This document shows, in pieces, positions 1 to 13,379 of a stretch of 64,000 nucleotides of DNA. The translations under genes and the position numbers were made by a program. Source of the stretch: Gonocerus acuteangulatus (lineage: Eukaryota; Arthropoda; Insecta; Hemiptera; Coreidae); contig OX328128.1 of assembly GCA_946811695.1 (NCBI GenBank), positions 26,134,701 through 26,198,700 of the forward strand. The letters are read 5' to 3'. Position 1 is the first letter of the stretch, and every line of letters begins with the position of its first letter. The notes beneath the pieces are model-generated. The model saw only the letters and a program-made list of their open reading frames with translations, was not told the origin of the DNA and did not search any database.

Positions 1-205
1 CGACCCTAGGCCAACCCAGCCTTTAATTAATTTATTAATGGGTACCTTGGTGCTAACGTGTCTAGCAGTCGAAGCAGCAAAGGGAAAATCAGGCGGCCGG
101 AGCATAGTACTGACCTCTCTACCTCCTTAGTGCGCAGTATGGTCACGAATCAAATACCTGTACAGTATCTGCCCCTCAGGGCCCACGTGGCTTGTTACGG
201 GACTG

Positions 206-206
<1 letters not shown>
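1..206 (+). mobile_element. SINE family A, copy 1 (5' part outside window)
   Basis: This segment shares its body with copies at 28912-29246 (-) and 39203-39440 (+), and more weakly with 50039-50165 (-) and 57175-57376 (-). Common blocks are CCTAGGCCAACCCAGCC, GGGTACCTTGG, GCCGGAGCATAGTACTGACC and TATCTGCCCCTCAGGG. The fullest copy has a tRNA-like head, so this is a tRNA-derived SINE. The head is cut off by the window edge. The copy runs directly into a (TA)n tract, as do two other copies. Confidence 0.75.
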
Positions 207-274
<68 letters not shown>

Positions 275-290
275 CAGAGAGAGAGAGATT
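207..290. repeat. (TA)n-(GA)n microsatellite
   Basis: About 50 bp of TA repeat is followed by about 34 bp of GA repeat, directly abutting the 3' end of the SINE. The open frame through it (YIYI...RERE) is a repeat translation, not a gene. Confidence 0.95.
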
Positions 291-1249
291 TATGTGGTGG
301 AAGAGAATAGAAGCGTTTTTCGTGGAAATATTGTGTTATGTGAAACAAACTACTTATGCTTGATAGCATAATCCATGGTCAAGTTAGATTTTCAGGTTTT
401 GAGGTGCCTGACAAAGCCAGTGTTTCAGCAGACGAAGAGAACACTGTCATCCGAGTACAGGTTCGCGAGAATATGACAGCAACAGGTTGCAGGAGAAAAC
501 GCAGTGGCCTCAGATGCAATCCGTTGCAACTGCACGTTCCAGACGGACAGATAGGAAAAATCGTGACGAACAGTTCATCGGCCGACAATAAAACCATAAT
601 CTCTTGCGTATGATTGAATAGCCTCGCTTTGTGATTGATTTAGCAGCTTTCCCATTGTCTAACGCTCGTATTGATGATCACGAGTAGCTGAATGGTTCGC
701 AATGATCATCTTGTACTTAGTCACAGTCATCAATGTGCGGCAAAGATAAAAAAAAAATATCGCAAGAGTAGTGTAAACTCAACAACTTCTCTTAAAAATC
801 CAAGTTGAGAAGTTAATAATGCAATGTTAAAATAAGTCCTACTTGTCAACTTAGCGTGTTTTCATATAATGCTGGGTGTAATTGTTAAAAATATAAAATT
901 AATTACAGTTAATCGAACGAAACAATCACTAGCTAGGAAAGTTTGAATGCTAACCTGTCAAATACCACGATTTTTCATCTATTACAAACAGATTGTTGGT
1001 TTCTTGTTTTTTCAATACTGCCTCAAAAAAATGGGTATTAACTTACCAAAAATTTAATTATCTGAGTTATAATTGATGGGGGACATATACATATTAAAGT
1101 TTTAACTTAGTCAAAAACGTTTTTATGTCAAATAATCTACGAAAAATATAACTAGAAGCTTAGAAACCCAACAACAATTTCCTTGATTTAACGGTGGGCG
1201 AATTCTCCTGATCATCACCACTAAGTTGCGATTTATCATATAGGACCAT
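291..1249. other. Unassigned AT-rich sequence
   Basis: No supported gene. Two overlapping open frames on opposite strands at about 356-613 have ordinary composition but no recognisable domain. Short A/T homopolymers occur at 747-757. Confidence 0.5.
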
Positions 1250-2508
<1,259 letters not shown>

Positions 2509-3292
2509 ATCCCGGAGGTAAAGGACACCATGTCCAGTTTTATTTTTTTTTTTTTTATTAAATTGACTAAAGAACATGTTCTCAATGAGGATTTTTCTAT
2601 CCATATAATGGTATAAGGCACCATGTGCTGTTCTCATAAATAACGAAGATAAGACAGTGAAAAATAAAATCATGTCCGTTTTCATTAGAGGTAAAAGACA
2701 TCATTTCGAGGACTTGGTTTTGTTTGACTATGATCAATACTTCCAATTACCTATCAATGGCAATAAAAATGTGAAAACGTTTCTTTAAACTGTTTCTATA
2801 AAAAAATGTCTTTATAATCATAAAAATGTCTTTATAATCATAAAAATGTCTTTATAATCATAAAAATGTCTTTATAATCATAAAAATGTCTTTATAATCA
2901 TAAAAATGTCTTTATAATCATAAAAATGTCTTTATAATCATAAAAAATGTCTTTATAATCATAAAAATGTCTTTATAATCATAAAAATGTCTTTATAATC
3001 ATAAAAATGTCTTTATAATCATAAAAATGTCTTTATAATCATAAAAATGTCTTTATAATCATAAAAATGTCTTTATAATCATAAAAATGTCTTTATAATC
3101 ATAAAAATGTCTTTATTTATCACAATTAACCAATGTACTATATTATTTGTGCAGATGTTAATAAACGCTTTATTATAAAAAAAAAAAAAATAAGTGACAA
3201 AGAAAAAAATTTTAATAGCTCAAAATTATGGAAAATTGCCCCTCCTAAATAATTAAAAATATGTGACATGGTGTCCTCTACCTCCGGGGTAC
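2509..3292. mobile_element. TIR element family B, copy 1, with internal minisatellite
   Basis: The ends are inverted copies of CCCGGAGGTAAAGGACACC (left 2511, right end near 3289). The interior matches the element at 17534-18094 in opposite orientation, including the blocks GGACACCATGTC, TGATCAATACTTCCAATTAC and CTTTAAACTGTTTCTATA. There is no transposase frame, so it is non-autonomous. The two copies share both ends but carry different minisatellites at the same internal position. I could not assign a superfamily because no clear target duplication is visible. Confidence 0.75.
2801..3115. repeat. 20-bp minisatellite inside TIR element B copy 1
   Basis: About 15-16 near-identical tandem units of TAAAAATGTCTTTATAATCA. 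One unit has an extra A near 2945. The array begins just after the element's CTTTAAACTGTTTCTATA block. Confidence 0.97.
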
Positions 3293-4926
3293 TTAATTTT
3301 GTCATATGATAAATATGACATTAAAGGCTGATTACTAAGAGAAAAAGGATAAGATGATATTTTTATATTTTATCTGAGTTTTTTATTCATGACTTTTTTC
3401 TGGTTTATGAATAGTTCCTAGATTAAGAAAAACCAAAAAATGGTTTTTATTAAATGAAATGATTATTATTATTGAAATGATTATCATGTTACACCTAAGT
3501 TTTTTATGAAACTGCGTCGACTCACTCATCATTATAATAATTCTTTCTTTCTTTCTTTTTTTTTTTTTTTTTTTTTTTTGAATATTTATAATCTATATAC
3601 ATATGTTTACATATAATACAATAAGTTAATATTTAACTAACTTAAGCATATCTCCTAAGCTATTACTCGTGGAAGAACAAAGGGGAGAAGGCAGCCACTG
3701 CTGACACTCCCTAAGCAAAATAATATAAACACAAATTTAATTTTACAAACGTAGAACCTACAGAAAAAAAGGAACTAAAAAAACCTCAAAATAAACGAAT
3801 ATACTGATATTCCTGCAGTATATATGACAAAATAATTTTAAAACAATACATTCACAAATAAACAAAAATATTGACTCAAACACATCCACACTGAGAGAAC
3901 AGTAATAAAAGTCGAGACAATGCCCTACTTTGAATAATCTATAAAAAGGAAAGCTCTTTTAAGATGTCTTGTTTATAAAAAGGTTTTGTGAACTTTGCAT
4001 GCTCTGTTAAATTTCCCAAAATAACTCTGCCTTCTGCATAGCGTGTACCACCGTCTAGTAATAATCTTGAATATTCATAACACATAAATCAGTTTTAGCC
4101 TAATCCACTATTTAATATAAGTATTAGTGCTATTTTTAAGAGATATTTTTACAACTTAATTGAAATAACTTGAATACTTTTCATAATTATAGGTTGTGTT
4201 TATTTTTTCTGTATTGTTTTTGTGGTGCTTTTTGTAATGTTTTATCTTTGTTTTTTTTATGTATATATTTTTACTTTTTTTTATTGATATTTTTAAGCCT
4301 GGCGAGTCCAGTGTTTGGCTGTTTCTGCACCCAACGAAAACTTACCAACATCCAAAGCACACCAATTTCCGTCCCTTTCTAAAAAATTCCCTATTCAAAA
4401 ATCCTATCTCACTTTGTCGTTCTGATTTTGAATTCACAGTATTGTAAACGTTTCCTGTAGTGTTTTGCCAGTGTATCAAATTTTTCAGGTCTTCAGTTTG
4501 GTTTTGTCTCGAAGAAGTTAAAAGTAAATAAAATGAATGATCTCCCGCACCGTTTTTACAATTTCTTCTATAATTGGTGCTTAAAGATTACTGCAATCGC
4601 CTTATTCTTTTAGCAAGTAAGAGAACATAAATGAATAATTTTTTACCTTGGATCAAAAAGGGCCAATGTCCAAATCTATGAAATTTGAGTGATATCAGGT
4701 TGGGATAAATATAATTGTAAAAAGGGGCTATGTTAAAGGAAAATATTCAATATTTTTCAGACGGAAGTTCAATTAAAGAGAATTAACCAACTCAATTATT
4801 TTTTAGTCATTAAATTGCCATGATTAATGAATTTTAGTAATTTGACGTTTATGTTAATTTCATTTTATTCGTTGACCTTCTGTCAGCACAAGAAAAATTG
4901 TTGAAATTTTGGTTATTAACCAAAAT
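3293..4926. other. Unassigned AT-rich sequence; (TTTC)n/poly-T tract
   Basis: A (TTTC)n run passes into a long T tract at 3541-3579. Open frames at 4170-4447 are T-rich and have no domain. No gene supported. Confidence 0.5.
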
Positions 4927-5986
4927 TTAACCCTTTCCGTACCGTGGACTGCTCCAGCAGTCTAGAGCTACCGGGACCCACATACCGTGGACTTGTGTAG
5001 AAGTCGAAGCAAGACGGGACCCACGTACCGTGGACTTGTACAGCAGCCGAGAGCTCGGCGTATCTCTCGCATTCTTTGTCTTCTCATTTCTCGACGTTAG
5101 AGCTATCTAGCGTTACCGTATTGTACTTCTAGTATTCCTAGTAGGTAGTATTGTACTGCCTATTACTAGATGGCATTTGAATGAAGTTTTTGGTAATTTT
5201 TAGTCTAATTAGAACTCGTTGCCTTCTCCGCCCATTTACCCGGTCAACACTCGCCAAATTACCGTTTGTTTTTATACTTCTGTACATTCCAAACAGCATT
5301 TATTTTCAAAATCAGTTAACTTTTAGTCCTGAAGTTAAGATCTTATATTCGTGTTTTGTTAAATTTAGAAAAACAGTTTTTTTATTGCGTGTCCTCTATT
5401 TTAAAAAAATATTTAATTAAAATGTTTAATATATTACATATTTAATTAAATAATTCATTAAATTAAATGTAAATATTTATTTTAATAACAATGTAAATAA
5501 TTTATTTATTTGTTTTTGTAACTAAATGTTATACATAAAAAAAAAATTTAACTCCGCTGTACAATGTCACGGATCAAAAATGAAGATAGAAAATTTATTT
5601 GCCGTAGTTATTGAGTATTTAATTCCCTTGCTAATTATTCATGAAAGAAAGGACAAATGGTAACTGAAAAAAAAAAAACTTTTTTTTTACTCGTATATAT
5701 AATATAACTTTTTTATAACTTATTTTTAAAGAAAGTTATTCAACTTAAAATAATTATTTAAATGCCAAACTAATTCGGCATAAATAAAAATTAATAATCA
5801 TTATAAGCAAAATAAAAATCAAAATGATAAAAGACGAGTTTAAGTACGACGAGGAGATCGCTGAAAGTCGAGGCGCTTTGACCGAGAGTGGGAAAAGTAT
5901 CCCGTACAGAGGGATCAGTGCCGGGTGCGAGTATCCCGTACAGCAGAACACACTCCTTGCGGCTCGTTGCGTACGGAAAGGGTTAA
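4927..5986. mobile_element. piggyBac-like non-autonomous element
   Basis: TTAA occurs at both edges (4927-4930 and 5983-5986). Inside them are perfect terminal inverted repeats CCCTTTCCGTAC (4931) and GTACGGAAAGGG (ending 5982). A TTAA target duplication with termini beginning CCC is the signature of the piggyBac superfamily. The left end has subterminal repeats built on GGGACCCAC-TACCGTGGACTTG, and the right end has TATCCCGTACAG repeats. The interior of about 1 kb is AT-rich with no transposase domain that I can recognise, so this is a deletion derivative or MITE. Confidence 0.8.
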
Positions 5987-8900
5987 TGTAAATATTAATG
6001 GACGATGTAGGAGTGACAGATGTGTTAATGCGGTGAAAAGAGAGATAACACCCTAAGATATATTTAAATCCAATTCTCGAAATACATCATTTTTTTAATT
6101 ATCATACAATGTCATAGGATTTGACACACTGAGTTAGTTGAATTCTCGACAAGTTGGAAAAATAAATGTTATAATTTATGTTTGATGTTATTTTTCGTCG
6201 CTGGGATAGTATTTTTAGATGGAACGGCATTTTTCTCCAGCGGTGGTACTCCTCCTCACTTCTTCCCGGAATATTTCGATGGATTCATCTCCATCTTCTT
6301 CAGCCAGGTACATGTTTCTTCCTCGGTGGTAGCCAAGGGAATGGTTATAATTTATATATTTATTTTTCCAATCTTATATCGAGAATTCAATCACCTCTGT
6401 AAACTGAAATCTATACAAATTTAGGACATTTAAAAAAAATCGCTTTTTGGAATTGTATATCAAAATTTGTAGGAGTTGTCCCTGTTACCACCGCCCGCCA
6501 CTCCACTAATAAATACTTAGAATCGTATAATAACATTCCAATAAATATCTTGTTGATGTAAAATAATATAATTGAAACTTGATTTTTTTTTCCTATTCTA
6601 GAAAGCGACTTTTTAAAAATGTCATATTTTTTCATGGTATTCGACTTGCGGAGTTGATTGAATTCTTGATAACATTAGAAAAAAAAATATATAAATCAAA
6701 TTTCAGATAAACGTCCTTTGATACCACATTCTGTATAATATAACAATGAATATTGAATAATTACTGTAGTATGACAGAAACCAGGATAAAGGACCGTGAG
6801 ATTGGAGCGTAGTTTTAGTTGGAAAGAGCTCTAAAGGACTGCATTCAACCTCATCTATTTTTATCAATTTACAGAAATATCTCTGTTTCTTAGGCAACGG
6901 CTTATCTAGCTTGGTTCCCCATTCATTGTTCTAGTCTAGTCTTTTCCTCTTAGCTTTTCCTTATGCGCTTTTAAAAAAAATACATAATGTATAAACATTT
7001 GGCTATACCCTGAACAGAACCTCATAAGTCCTCCTGGAACAGTTTATTTTCGTTTTATTGTCTAGGGAATTCTATTGTTTTCATAATTAGCGCGTTTAAT
7101 AGTACAAAATGCATTTATTTTAACACGAAATGACCAAGGGAATCTTCTTAACATATAATATTGTGAAACAACATTGTATATTTGGTGAGTTAGTTTTTAT
7201 TCCCTCTGCTGTTTGGAAATTAGTATTAAACGAGTACGTAACATCCTGTATGTTAGTATTGTTATTTCAATTCTCATGAATGAATATAATGTCAATAAGG
7301 CTTCAAAAAAGTCCACCTATTTTTGAAGATTTGGAAAGCGTAGAAATGAAAGTCTAAATATGAATAATTCTAAAACTTTTTAAGTTTAAATTGTGTTTTC
7401 CCCAAACGAAATTCAAGCATAAATGTTTTATGTATTAAATATATCAGGATTTTGAATGATTGTTTTCCACTCATAACAATCTGACAACCATTTCTAAAAT
7501 ATTTCAGTATGTTTACGAAACGTTCTAATGTCAACCAGTTATTTATCTGTTTATTTCAGTAACAGTTATTCCACATCAACTGGGAAATACTTTGGGCATT
7601 CCAGTTACTGCGCTTTATCCACTGTTGCGGGCATTATTAATAAAATATAGCGAAATTCGAAAATTGAAAATATTATTATACTTCCTCTTTCAGGCCAACA
7701 ATATTCACGTTGAATTCGCCTGTTTTGATAAATCACGTCGAAGTAAAGCAACGTCGGGTATGGCCAGTTCCTGAATGAGTGACCGACCACTTGCTGTTGG
7801 TATTATAAAAGGGTGGCAACCTGTAGATAGCCCGGCGTTAAATAAAAAATAATTTCGTCTTTCCTTTTCTTAGCGTAACCAAAGTTTATATTTATTAGTT
7901 AGTCTAAATATTTGAAATATTGTGGAAAAGCCTCTCAGTCAATTTTAAGCAACACAAAAGAAGGTCTATAAAAACGTTTAATGATATAATCTTCAGCGTG
8001 GTTATATTCCCAATCCGCCTATAAAGACGATAGCTAGAATATGGTAGAGCGTGAACAGAAAAACTTATATATATTTTTGTCTTTTTAAGATTGTGTTATA
8101 AATCTAGTCGCTGTGTCTTTATTTTTTCAGCTATTGTCTTCCTCGTTGTTCATTCTGCCTGCAGATGAAACAGTCAAGTTGAAACGGTACTAAATATCCT
8201 GCACCTTTTACAAAAACCGTTATAAAACTAGGCCACAAATCGTGGAGACACTACAATTTTTAATGATAGATTTTTTTTATTGTATTGTACATTTATAATT
8301 TTTTTTAGAAGAGCGGAGTAATGTTATAAACTGGCTAAAAATTATATAATAGTTGGATTCCACGACATTGATATAATAATTCTAACAATGGCGACCATTC
8401 CCAAGTGCAGCCTTGTATCACTTCGTTTTGTTCTCATCCTCGCTTTTCAGAGCCTTCGTTGTCTTGGTTCCATTTAGCAATGCGGGAATATGTTTTGCTT
8501 ATTCTCACACTTTGGCAATAATTCAGCAAATATAATGTATAATTATTACTAATTTTATAATTTTTTAATTGTCTTTAGAAACGCTGAAAATCTTAAAATC
8601 AAGAAAAAAAAGATTACTTAGTTCTTAATATACTGATTACACAGCTGAGATGTATATTATTAAATTGTATGTTCATTTTTAACACTCGCTGATAATTAAT
8701 AAATAAACAGAATTATTATGTAATGATGTTACAACATAAACTAAAGAAACGTTAAGTATAATTTTTGGATATAATGCAATAACAACAGATCCTGGAAGAA
8801 CGTTATGATCTGCCGCATGAAAATACCACAGACCATTTAAATGTGCTGAAGGAATTTTACTATAGTATATTTCAATATTTTTTTTACTTTTTTTTCACAA

Positions 8901-9152
8901 TAATCCAAAAAATTTTATGCTAATAACATTCTGTTTGTCATACCTTCTCAGCATAACTATTTCAACTTTAGTATAAATCATCGCACAAGAAACTATATAA
9001 TTTAGCTTAGATTCTCCGAAAAGCAAACTTTTTAGCACTTTCCTCCGAAGGAAAGTAGCTATTGAGGTTGGACTCATGACGGAATTTTTGAAAAATTTCT
9101 TCAAATCTTTATCGATCCTACCTAGTAGACACCGAAAATGACCCCCGTTAAA

Positions 9153-9155
<3 letters not shown>
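5987..9155. other. Unassigned AT-rich sequence
   Basis: About 3.2 kb with many short unrelated open frames and no domain or repeat pair that I can support, apart from the signal-peptide-like mini-ORF at 8388-8477. Homopolymers of A or T up to about 12 bases are common. Confidence 0.45.
8388..8477 (+). CDS. Mini-ORF with signal-peptide character (speculative)
   Basis: A 29-codon frame starts at ATG in the context ACAATGG and ends in TAG. It encodes MATIPKCSLVSLRFVLILAF and nine further residues ending in I. A short polar start followed by a hydrophobic Leu/Val/Phe run and then small residues is the layout of a secretory signal peptide. It could be the first coding exon of a secreted protein spliced before the stop (GT in CTTGGTTCC near 8467), a short upstream ORF, or chance. 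No downstream exon was identified, and confidence is low. Confidence 0.15.
   Translation: MATIPKCSLVSLRFVLILAFQSLRCLGSI

Positions 9156-9222
<67 letters not shown>
9156..9222. repeat. (TA)n microsatellite
   Basis: About 67 bp of uninterrupted TA repeat directly beside the tandem block that starts at 9223. Confidence 0.95.
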
Positions 9223-9225
<3 letters not shown>

Positions 9226-9930
9226 TGTTAACACGATAGCGGCCAGATTTTTGTTTTTTCGTCACGAAACTTGGTATATAGCATTGAATTAGCAAACGAT
9301 TGAACGAGTTCGTTAACCACCAAAGTCGGTCCACCGGAAGGGGGGGTTTACCCCGAACCCAAAACACTAATTTGACTATGTCAGCCGTAATATTTGTTAT
9401 ATTTCAACGAAACTTGGTATTCGTAGTGGTAATATAGAAAGAAAAGTGAAATATAAAAATGAACTAAATCGGTTCATTAGAAGGGGGGGTTTACTCCGGA
9501 CCCACAATACCCATTCGCCACTACCAGCCGTGATTTATGGTATATTTCGACGAAACTCAGTATTCGTAGTGGTAATCCACAGGTAAATATGTGTTGTAAA
9601 AATAAACTAAATAGGTTCATTAGGAGGGGGGGGGGGGTTTACTCCGGACCCACAATACTAATTCGCCACTACCAGCCGTGATTTTTGGTATATTTCGACG
9701 AAACTCGGTATTCGTAGTGGTAATCTACAGTTAAATATGTGTTGTAAAAATAAACTAAATCGGTTCATTAGAAGGGGGGGGGGTTTACTCCGGACCCAAA
9801 TTCCTAATATACTCATACCGGTCTGCTGTATTGTAACGAAACGCGGTATACGTCATGGGTAACTCATGAGAAAGAAGTGTTGTAAAAATGAGCTCAATCG
9901 GTCAATCGTAAAGCGAGGGTTTAATTTGTA
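9223..9930. repeat. Degenerate ~146-bp tandem repeat, about 5 units
   Basis: Units are spaced about 143-148 bp, with CAGCCG marks at 9382, 9525 and 9673. Each unit contains CGACGAAACTCGGTATTCG, a block like AACTAAATCGGTTCATTAG, a G-run and TTTACTCCGGACCCACAAT. The central units are most alike and the outer ones more diverged, as expected of an old tandem array. The G-runs vary from 7 to 13. The motif of a GACGAAACTTGGTAT block plus an 'AATCGGT' block is also the theme of the array at 53155-53530, although the two arrays are not the same repeat. Confidence 0.85.
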
Positions 9931-12185
9931 ATATATTTCAATAGAAAAGCCCGCCAAACGTAGGTTCACAAAGCCGCCGCAAGGAGCGCTTTCTACCACT
10001 AGAGTGACTGTATCCTGTTCCTGCGTTAGATCAAAATACGATAATATGAGGTTTTTTGTATTTATTACATAGTTTAGTAGGTACCATGTGTAAACATAAC
10101 TCTGGAAGCAAATTAATAATTGATCAGTTACTCATTACAAATTTAAAAGAGAACTATTCATGTTTTTATTTTATTTATGTAGGATATTTTAAGCAAATTG
10201 TTCTGGAAAGCAGTCTACACTACCCAAATTCTGAGGAAAGTGCTTAGTTATGTAGCTCCTGCGTGACGGACTTTTTTTTTCATCATAGCCGCGAAATCCT
10301 AAAGCAACTGTATATTAATGTCATTTACTTTTATTTTTTATTTAAATTATTGTAAGAATCTATACGTACGAAATTACATTTTACAAATGCGTATTTGACA
10401 CACAATTCGACTTTTGAGGTTTAGTTTTTCATTGCTTTGGTTATTTTGCAGTGCGTACAGATCTTCCTTCGGTCCTTTGATTATTTTTAACTCTTTTTTT
10501 ACAAAATATGATTTCTTCAAACATTTATCCGTTTTTTATTTGTTACTACTGAATACTATACTTGAAACCTGCTTCCGTTGAAGTCTTTACAATGTTTACA
10601 ATTCTTCGTTAACCAACTTTTTTTTTCATACAATTTCATAGGGTCGTTGGGGTAATTTTCTAAGAAAATCAGCCAATTTACAATCTTTCTCCACATTTCT
10701 GGTTTATTGTCCAGGAAATTGATTTTTAAAGTGTACTAACTGTAAATTTGTCTACTTTCTACTAAGTTTTATTACTTCAATATCTTCCAAGGCTGGAACA
10801 TCCAGACTTCTATTGTTCAACACTTTTAGCTCCTTCACAACTATGGGAGCATTTTGGTTCACCCATGTTCTGCGCTTCGTTTATCGGTTCTTCTTCGCAA
10901 GCCTTCTTGTGATGATAAACGTTCCTTCCTCACTTGATATTTTAACACAATCGCTATAAATACCACTTATACACTAATAAAACACCTATCATTATCGCAG
11001 GATAAACCCTCCTTCTTCACATTATTTCTCAATTCAATATACATGGTCTGGATACATCTTATACCCTAACCAAACATCTTCCTTCCTCTTAGGCCTTTCT
11101 GTATTGTACATATTAACTCCATCTTTTCTTATTAACGTGTAATGCTACCTTATGCGATCAAAATCAAAGCCATTTTTTAAAATTTATAAATAACAAATAA
11201 ATCAATATTTTTCAATTCCAAAAAAAATAAGTTTCAATTCTTCGAAAAAAAAATGGCGGCGTAGTGTCTGACGAACGGATACACTCTTTTATCACGGGCG
11301 ATATTCTGCAGGCGACAATTTTTAATCTAGAACGAAAAACGGTAATTAATCGAAAAAAACGGTTAATTTTTCGAAAATGGTGAACAATTATTCATTTTCT
11401 ATTAAACAATCCGTCAAAAATCGCTCATAAAATCGTTATAATTCAATAAATCGAATACATCCTACCTAGTTAACTATCATTTACCATTAAGAAGCTGCAG
11501 ATAAAATTTGAAGTTGATCGGACAAACATTCAAGACGTCAGAGTATCTCCCGATTTGAAAAACATAGTTTCATTTTTTTCCTATTTTTTTTTTATACTTT
11601 CTAGTAATAAATATAAAAAAAATGGGATTTTGAAATTTATTGAAGGAGGACCAAAAAAACTTAATCGAAAAAGGGAAAAATAATCTTCTAATCAGTGTTC
11701 ACTTGTCATCCGAACTACACTCGGAAAGTCGTATTTTTTGCCCATTTAAAAAAATATTCTTCGCATAAACACTCTTGGACATAATTTTTAATTAGTTAAG
11801 GACGAATTTTAGCATTAAAAAAAAGTTGCAATGTAGTGTTACCCCTTAAAACAATGTAATTAACTCATTATTCATACATCATATACACTATCAAAAAATG
11901 TTTATTCTTTGGAATCATTCTTGTCTTGATAAACTACTTCTTCACTGTCTATTTTATTACACTTTACTCGCTCTAGGTACATTTATACTCAAACTACCTA
12001 TGTAAATTCTCTAATAATATTTTGCCAGGTAAATATAAACATGTAATCCCTCCCATTGCTCTCTCGGAAACCATCCCAACGCCTCAGAATATCCTCTTAA
12101 CCCTTTAGCGACCCCGTCTCTAGGTGCGGAAACAGCCACCCTTCCCGCCCAGGTGCGTTTGGTGACCCTAAGCGTCTGCCCACAG
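9931..12185. other. Unassigned AT-rich sequence; probable intron upstream of exon candidate
   Basis: No gene or repeat pair supported. GC content rises from about 12040 toward the exon candidate. A TTAACCCTTTAGCGACC block at 12097 resembles a piggyBac-like left terminus, but I found no matching right end. Confidence 0.45.
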
Positions 12186-12371
12186 GGAGTGGTCACCAGG
12201 AGGTAGCGGTGCGACGAGCCAACAACAGCTCTCTGTGGTCACCACCGTCTGGGGAGTCACCACGTCCACGCAGTCGGAGGCAGCCTTCGGGGGTGGCAAG
12301 CCCTCTGCACCGCCTCAGGCCCCGCCCCCCCACTATTCAACCACACCCAACTACAGGCACTCCAGCCCTGG
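12186..12371 (+). CDS. Candidate host exon, Ser/Thr/Pro/Gln-rich protein segment
   Basis: A GC-rich block stands out from AT-rich surroundings. It follows an acceptor-like CTGCCCACAG and ends exactly before a perfect donor, GTGAGT (12372-12377). The only frame open across this interval together with intron-phase symmetry has phase 2 at both ends. It starts with one leftover base, ends with two, and is 186 bp = 62 codons, so skipping it keeps frame. The encoded peptide includes SQQQLSVVTTVWGVTTSTQ, then a Gly/Ala/Lys stretch, then KPSAPPQAPPPHYSTTPNYR. Such Ser/Thr/Gln/Pro-rich sequence is typical of the disordered activation regions of insect transcription factors and RNA-binding proteins. 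I do not recognise the protein. The polypyrimidine tract before the acceptor is weak. A second frame (from 12209, Arg/Pro/Ser-rich) is also open but does not respect codon phase as neatly. Confidence 0.5.
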
Positions 12372-12377
12372 GTGAGT
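12372..12377 (+). promoter_or_regulatory. Splice donor of the exon candidate
   Basis: CCTGG|GTGAGT matches the metazoan donor consensus at all six intronic positions. It is the strongest single splice signal I noticed in the window. Confidence 0.5.
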
Positions 12378-12416
12378 ACTCATATATCCATATATATATA
12401 CACTAACTCCATATAC

Positions 12417-12481
<65 letters not shown>
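12417..12481. repeat. (TA)n microsatellite
   Basis: About 60 bp of TA repeat in the putative intron just downstream of the exon candidate. A (CA)n run follows at 12571-12598. Confidence 0.95.
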
Positions 12482-12483
<2 letters not shown>

Positions 12484-12570
12484 TATCCGTTCATCTGAGA
12501 ATGAAGGTACCAATGTAGTTGGTTGCCAAAACTAACTTTATTGGTAAGAACTACCCAGTGAGTATTATAG

Positions 12571-12571
12571 T

Positions 12572-12602
<31 letters not shown>
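12571..12602. repeat. (CA)n-(TA)n microsatellite
   Basis: About 28 bp of CA repeat followed by a few TA units. Confidence 0.9.
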
Positions 12603-12606
<4 letters not shown>

Positions 12607-12894
12607 CATGTAAACAGTAAAAACAAATAATAATTTTTTACTTAATCTTTAGTAGTAATATGTAACTAAAACAACCCTACTGTGATTCATAATAATTTAT
12701 GCAAGAGCTGATTCACATTTCAAATTATAGTAAAAAACACTAAAAAAACAAACAAACAATGTCTCTGCCAAAATCACAAAGTGCTTCATAATCCTGAAAT
12801 TAAGTTGATATATAAAATGATTATCATTAAAGAAATAGTAACCAATTTTACATAAAAAAAGTAACCAATTTATAAATATTTTGCGCAAGAACTC

Positions 12895-12929
<35 letters not shown>

Positions 12930-13379
12930 CTAACACACACTAACCTGCACGTCCTGTGTATATAAACAACTTACAGGTTATTATTGCCGAACCACGTGGT
13001 TAAAGAATGTCAAAAAGTTAAATACCAAGAAAACATATTATATTCTAATTGATCTGTCAATGAAGGCATTTTACGTAGCAAAAAAAAAATGTTTTTAAAA
13101 ATTTTACTCCATTAATCTTCTTCAATTATTATTTATTTTTATTATTATTATTATTATTGTGTATAACATATTCTATCATCTGTTGTTTTGTTTATATTTA
13201 CTTATTTTTATCGCCCAATTTCAAAATATTTTTATTATCTATATTCACGTTAGAGATACAGAATGACAGACACTTCACTTTAGGAGTTGTAGTTTTTGTT
13301 CTTGTTTAATAAACTTATCAACTCGAATAGTACCTATATCAAAGAACTTTAATTACCTATTGAAAACTAAAATATTTGT
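12603..13379. other. Unassigned AT-rich sequence with (TA)n at 12897-12927
   Basis: Holds a roughly 31-bp TA tract, an (ATT)n stretch near 13136-13158 and an A-run at 13080. No gene supported. Confidence 0.5.

Noticed and set aside
2801..3115. CRISPR-like or telomeric array
   Set aside because: Head-to-tail 20-bp units without spacers, and not a TTAGG-type telomere repeat.
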